Positions 4,571 to 5,207 of a stretch of DNA of 5,207 nucleotides are shown here, piece after piece. The DNA comes from Candidatus Latescibacterota bacterium. Lineage in GTDB: Bacteria > Latescibacterota > 4484-107. The DNA lies in assembly GCA_030613045.1 (NCBI GenBank), contig JAUWMS010000248.1:1-5207 (forward strand), in the 5' to 3' direction. Under the pieces are notes generated by a model, which saw only the letters and a program-made list of their open reading frames with translations, was not told where the DNA came from and made no database searches. A program made the translations under genes and the position numbers. Within the stretch, counting starts at the first letter, position 1; the number at the start of each line of letters is the position of its first letter.

Positions 4571-5207
4571 CCTTAACCATTTTCCCGGCACCGCCATTTC
4601 CGTCAAATTTTACCTGATAGATATACACGCCGCTCCCGGTCTCTCTGCCCTCGCCGTCCTTGCCGTCCCATCGCACGAGATGGGATCCGCCCCCTTGATG
4701 TCCCTCCATCACCTGCCGGATCAATTGACCTCCCAGGTTATATATTCTTATGGACACCGGGCCGCTTCGGGGCAACTCATAGACGATGCACGTCTCCGCA
4801 TTGAACGGATTCGGATAATTCGGCAAAAGTCTCAGACGCGACGGCAGCGTCTCCGCACGGTGATGAACGGTCTTCTGAAGCCGATACGCTCCGGGTTGAG
4901 ACACCACCGCCACCGCTCTCCCACCGGCCCGATCCAGATAGGTGGGCACATAGCGCCACTCGGCCTGCATCTCGTCCCACCGAAACACGCCCACCTCGTC
5001 TCCATCGCGGACCGCATCGTACGAAATGCTCAGTTCAACAGGCTCCCGGAAGGTCTTATCCGAGGCGTCCAGAATATACACCCCCGGAGATTTCGGATTG
5101 CGGATTGCGGATTGCGGATTGCAGGACGCAGGTTTTTCAATCCGAAATCCGGCTTGGAGAGCCTGCTTCCCGACCCCTGATCCCCGTTCCCCGATCCCTG
5201 CCTCCTG
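4563..5207 (-). CDS. Secreted protein with FlgD-like/type IX secretion C-terminal domain, 5' end outside window
   Basis: The frame is open from the right edge for 214 residues to a TGA at 4563-4565. Residues about 128-214 hold the classic C-terminal module: LPNYPNPFNAET (128-139), VYELPRSGPVSIRIYNLGGQ (142-161), HLVRWDGKDGEGRETGSGVY (176-195) and the ending KMVKVE. This FlgD Ig-like/T9SS sorting fold directs proteins across the outer membrane in FCB-group bacteria. Residues about 52-112 (EPVELSISYD, EVGVFRWDEMQAEWRYVP, PGAYRL) resemble the beta domain that often precedes it. Residues 1-42 are largely repeat-derived (5163-5207 and 5094-5121). A GTG at 5081 is an apparent internal start but has no good ribosome-binding site, so I take the frame as running off the window. 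The passenger domain and function are out of view. It is the most upstream visible gene of the minus-strand cluster. Confidence 0.85.
   Translation of the reverse strand, partial: QEAGIGERGSGVGKQALQAGFRIEKPASCNPQSAIRNPKSPGVYILDASDKTFREPVELSISYDAVRDGDEVGVFRWDEMQAEWRYVPTYLDRAGGRAVAVVSQPGAYRLQKTVHHRAETLPSRLRLLPNYPNPFNAETCIVYELPRSGPVSIRIYNLGGQLIRQVMEGHQGGGSHLVRWDGKDGEGRETGSGVYIYQVKFDGNGGAGKMVKVE
5094..5121. repeat. Heptanucleotide tandem repeat CGGATTG, 4 identical units
   Basis: Four perfect CGGATTG units, the same family as 4329-4356 in another register. On the minus strand they encode the NPQSAIRNP stretch of the T9SS-domain protein (residues about 30-38), just before its first folded domain. 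A decayed flank with more AATCCG-like pieces follows at 5138-5150. Confidence 0.95.
5163..5207. repeat. Degenerate heptanucleotide tract reaching the window edge, at least 6 units
   Basis: Units read CTGCTTC, CCGACCC, CTGATCC, CCGTTCC, CCGATCC, CTGCCTC and a partial CTG. All share a pyrimidine-rich C-Y-G pattern with strict 7-base spacing. The tract stays open in the minus-strand frame of the T9SS-domain gene, encoding a Gly-rich stretch (GIGERGSGVGKQ), and continues beyond the window. Confidence 0.7.

Overview
The window reads as bacterial chromosome of moderately high G+C. The minus-strand cluster ends (reading from the right) in a protein with a C-terminal 'YPNPFN' FlgD-like/type IX-secretion sorting domain. 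That domain is typical of the Bacteroidota/FCB group and related candidate phyla (Ignavibacteria, KSB1, Latescibacteria and similar). A multihaem c-type cytochrome at the left edge suggests respiratory, periplasm-rich metabolism. The phylum cannot be fixed from this sequence alone.

Layout. (1) 3-506, plus strand: C-terminal part of a multihaem cytochrome c. (2) 507-685: spacer with one weak A/T hairpin. (3) 686-1582, plus strand: a clear UTP-glucose-1-phosphate uridylyltransferase (GalU type), followed by a 34-codon reading frame overlapping its stop (1575-1679) that may be a gene remnant. (4) 1675-1754: a long inverted repeat between convergent transcription units. (5) 5207-1749, minus strand: four codirectional genes. 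In transcription order these are a partial T9SS/FlgD-domain protein, a secreted protein with a FlgT-like domain and C-terminal TPRs, a secreted or membrane-associated protein with a FlgT-like N-terminal half and a DUF5683-like C-terminal half, and a TPR lipoprotein. They look like one cell-envelope operon of unknown function. The GalU product (UDP-glucose) would feed glycan or envelope synthesis, but nothing ties it directly to the minus-strand cluster.

The most striking feature is a dense set of short tandem repeats with a 7-base period. At least ten tracts of about seven unit families occur between 1676 and 5207: YAATGAR, GAGTGGT, AAAGATG, a T-rich unit, a GAAAA-rich unit, GATTGCG, and a degenerate CCGATCC. 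They occupy gene junctions, supply several stop codons and one start codon with its ribosome-binding context, and have entered coding regions in frame at linkers and beside a signal peptide. A 15-bp perfect palindrome sits beside one of them inside a gene. They resemble the heptanucleotide STRR repeats described in heterocystous cyanobacteria, but here they lie in a genome with a T9SS-type domain.
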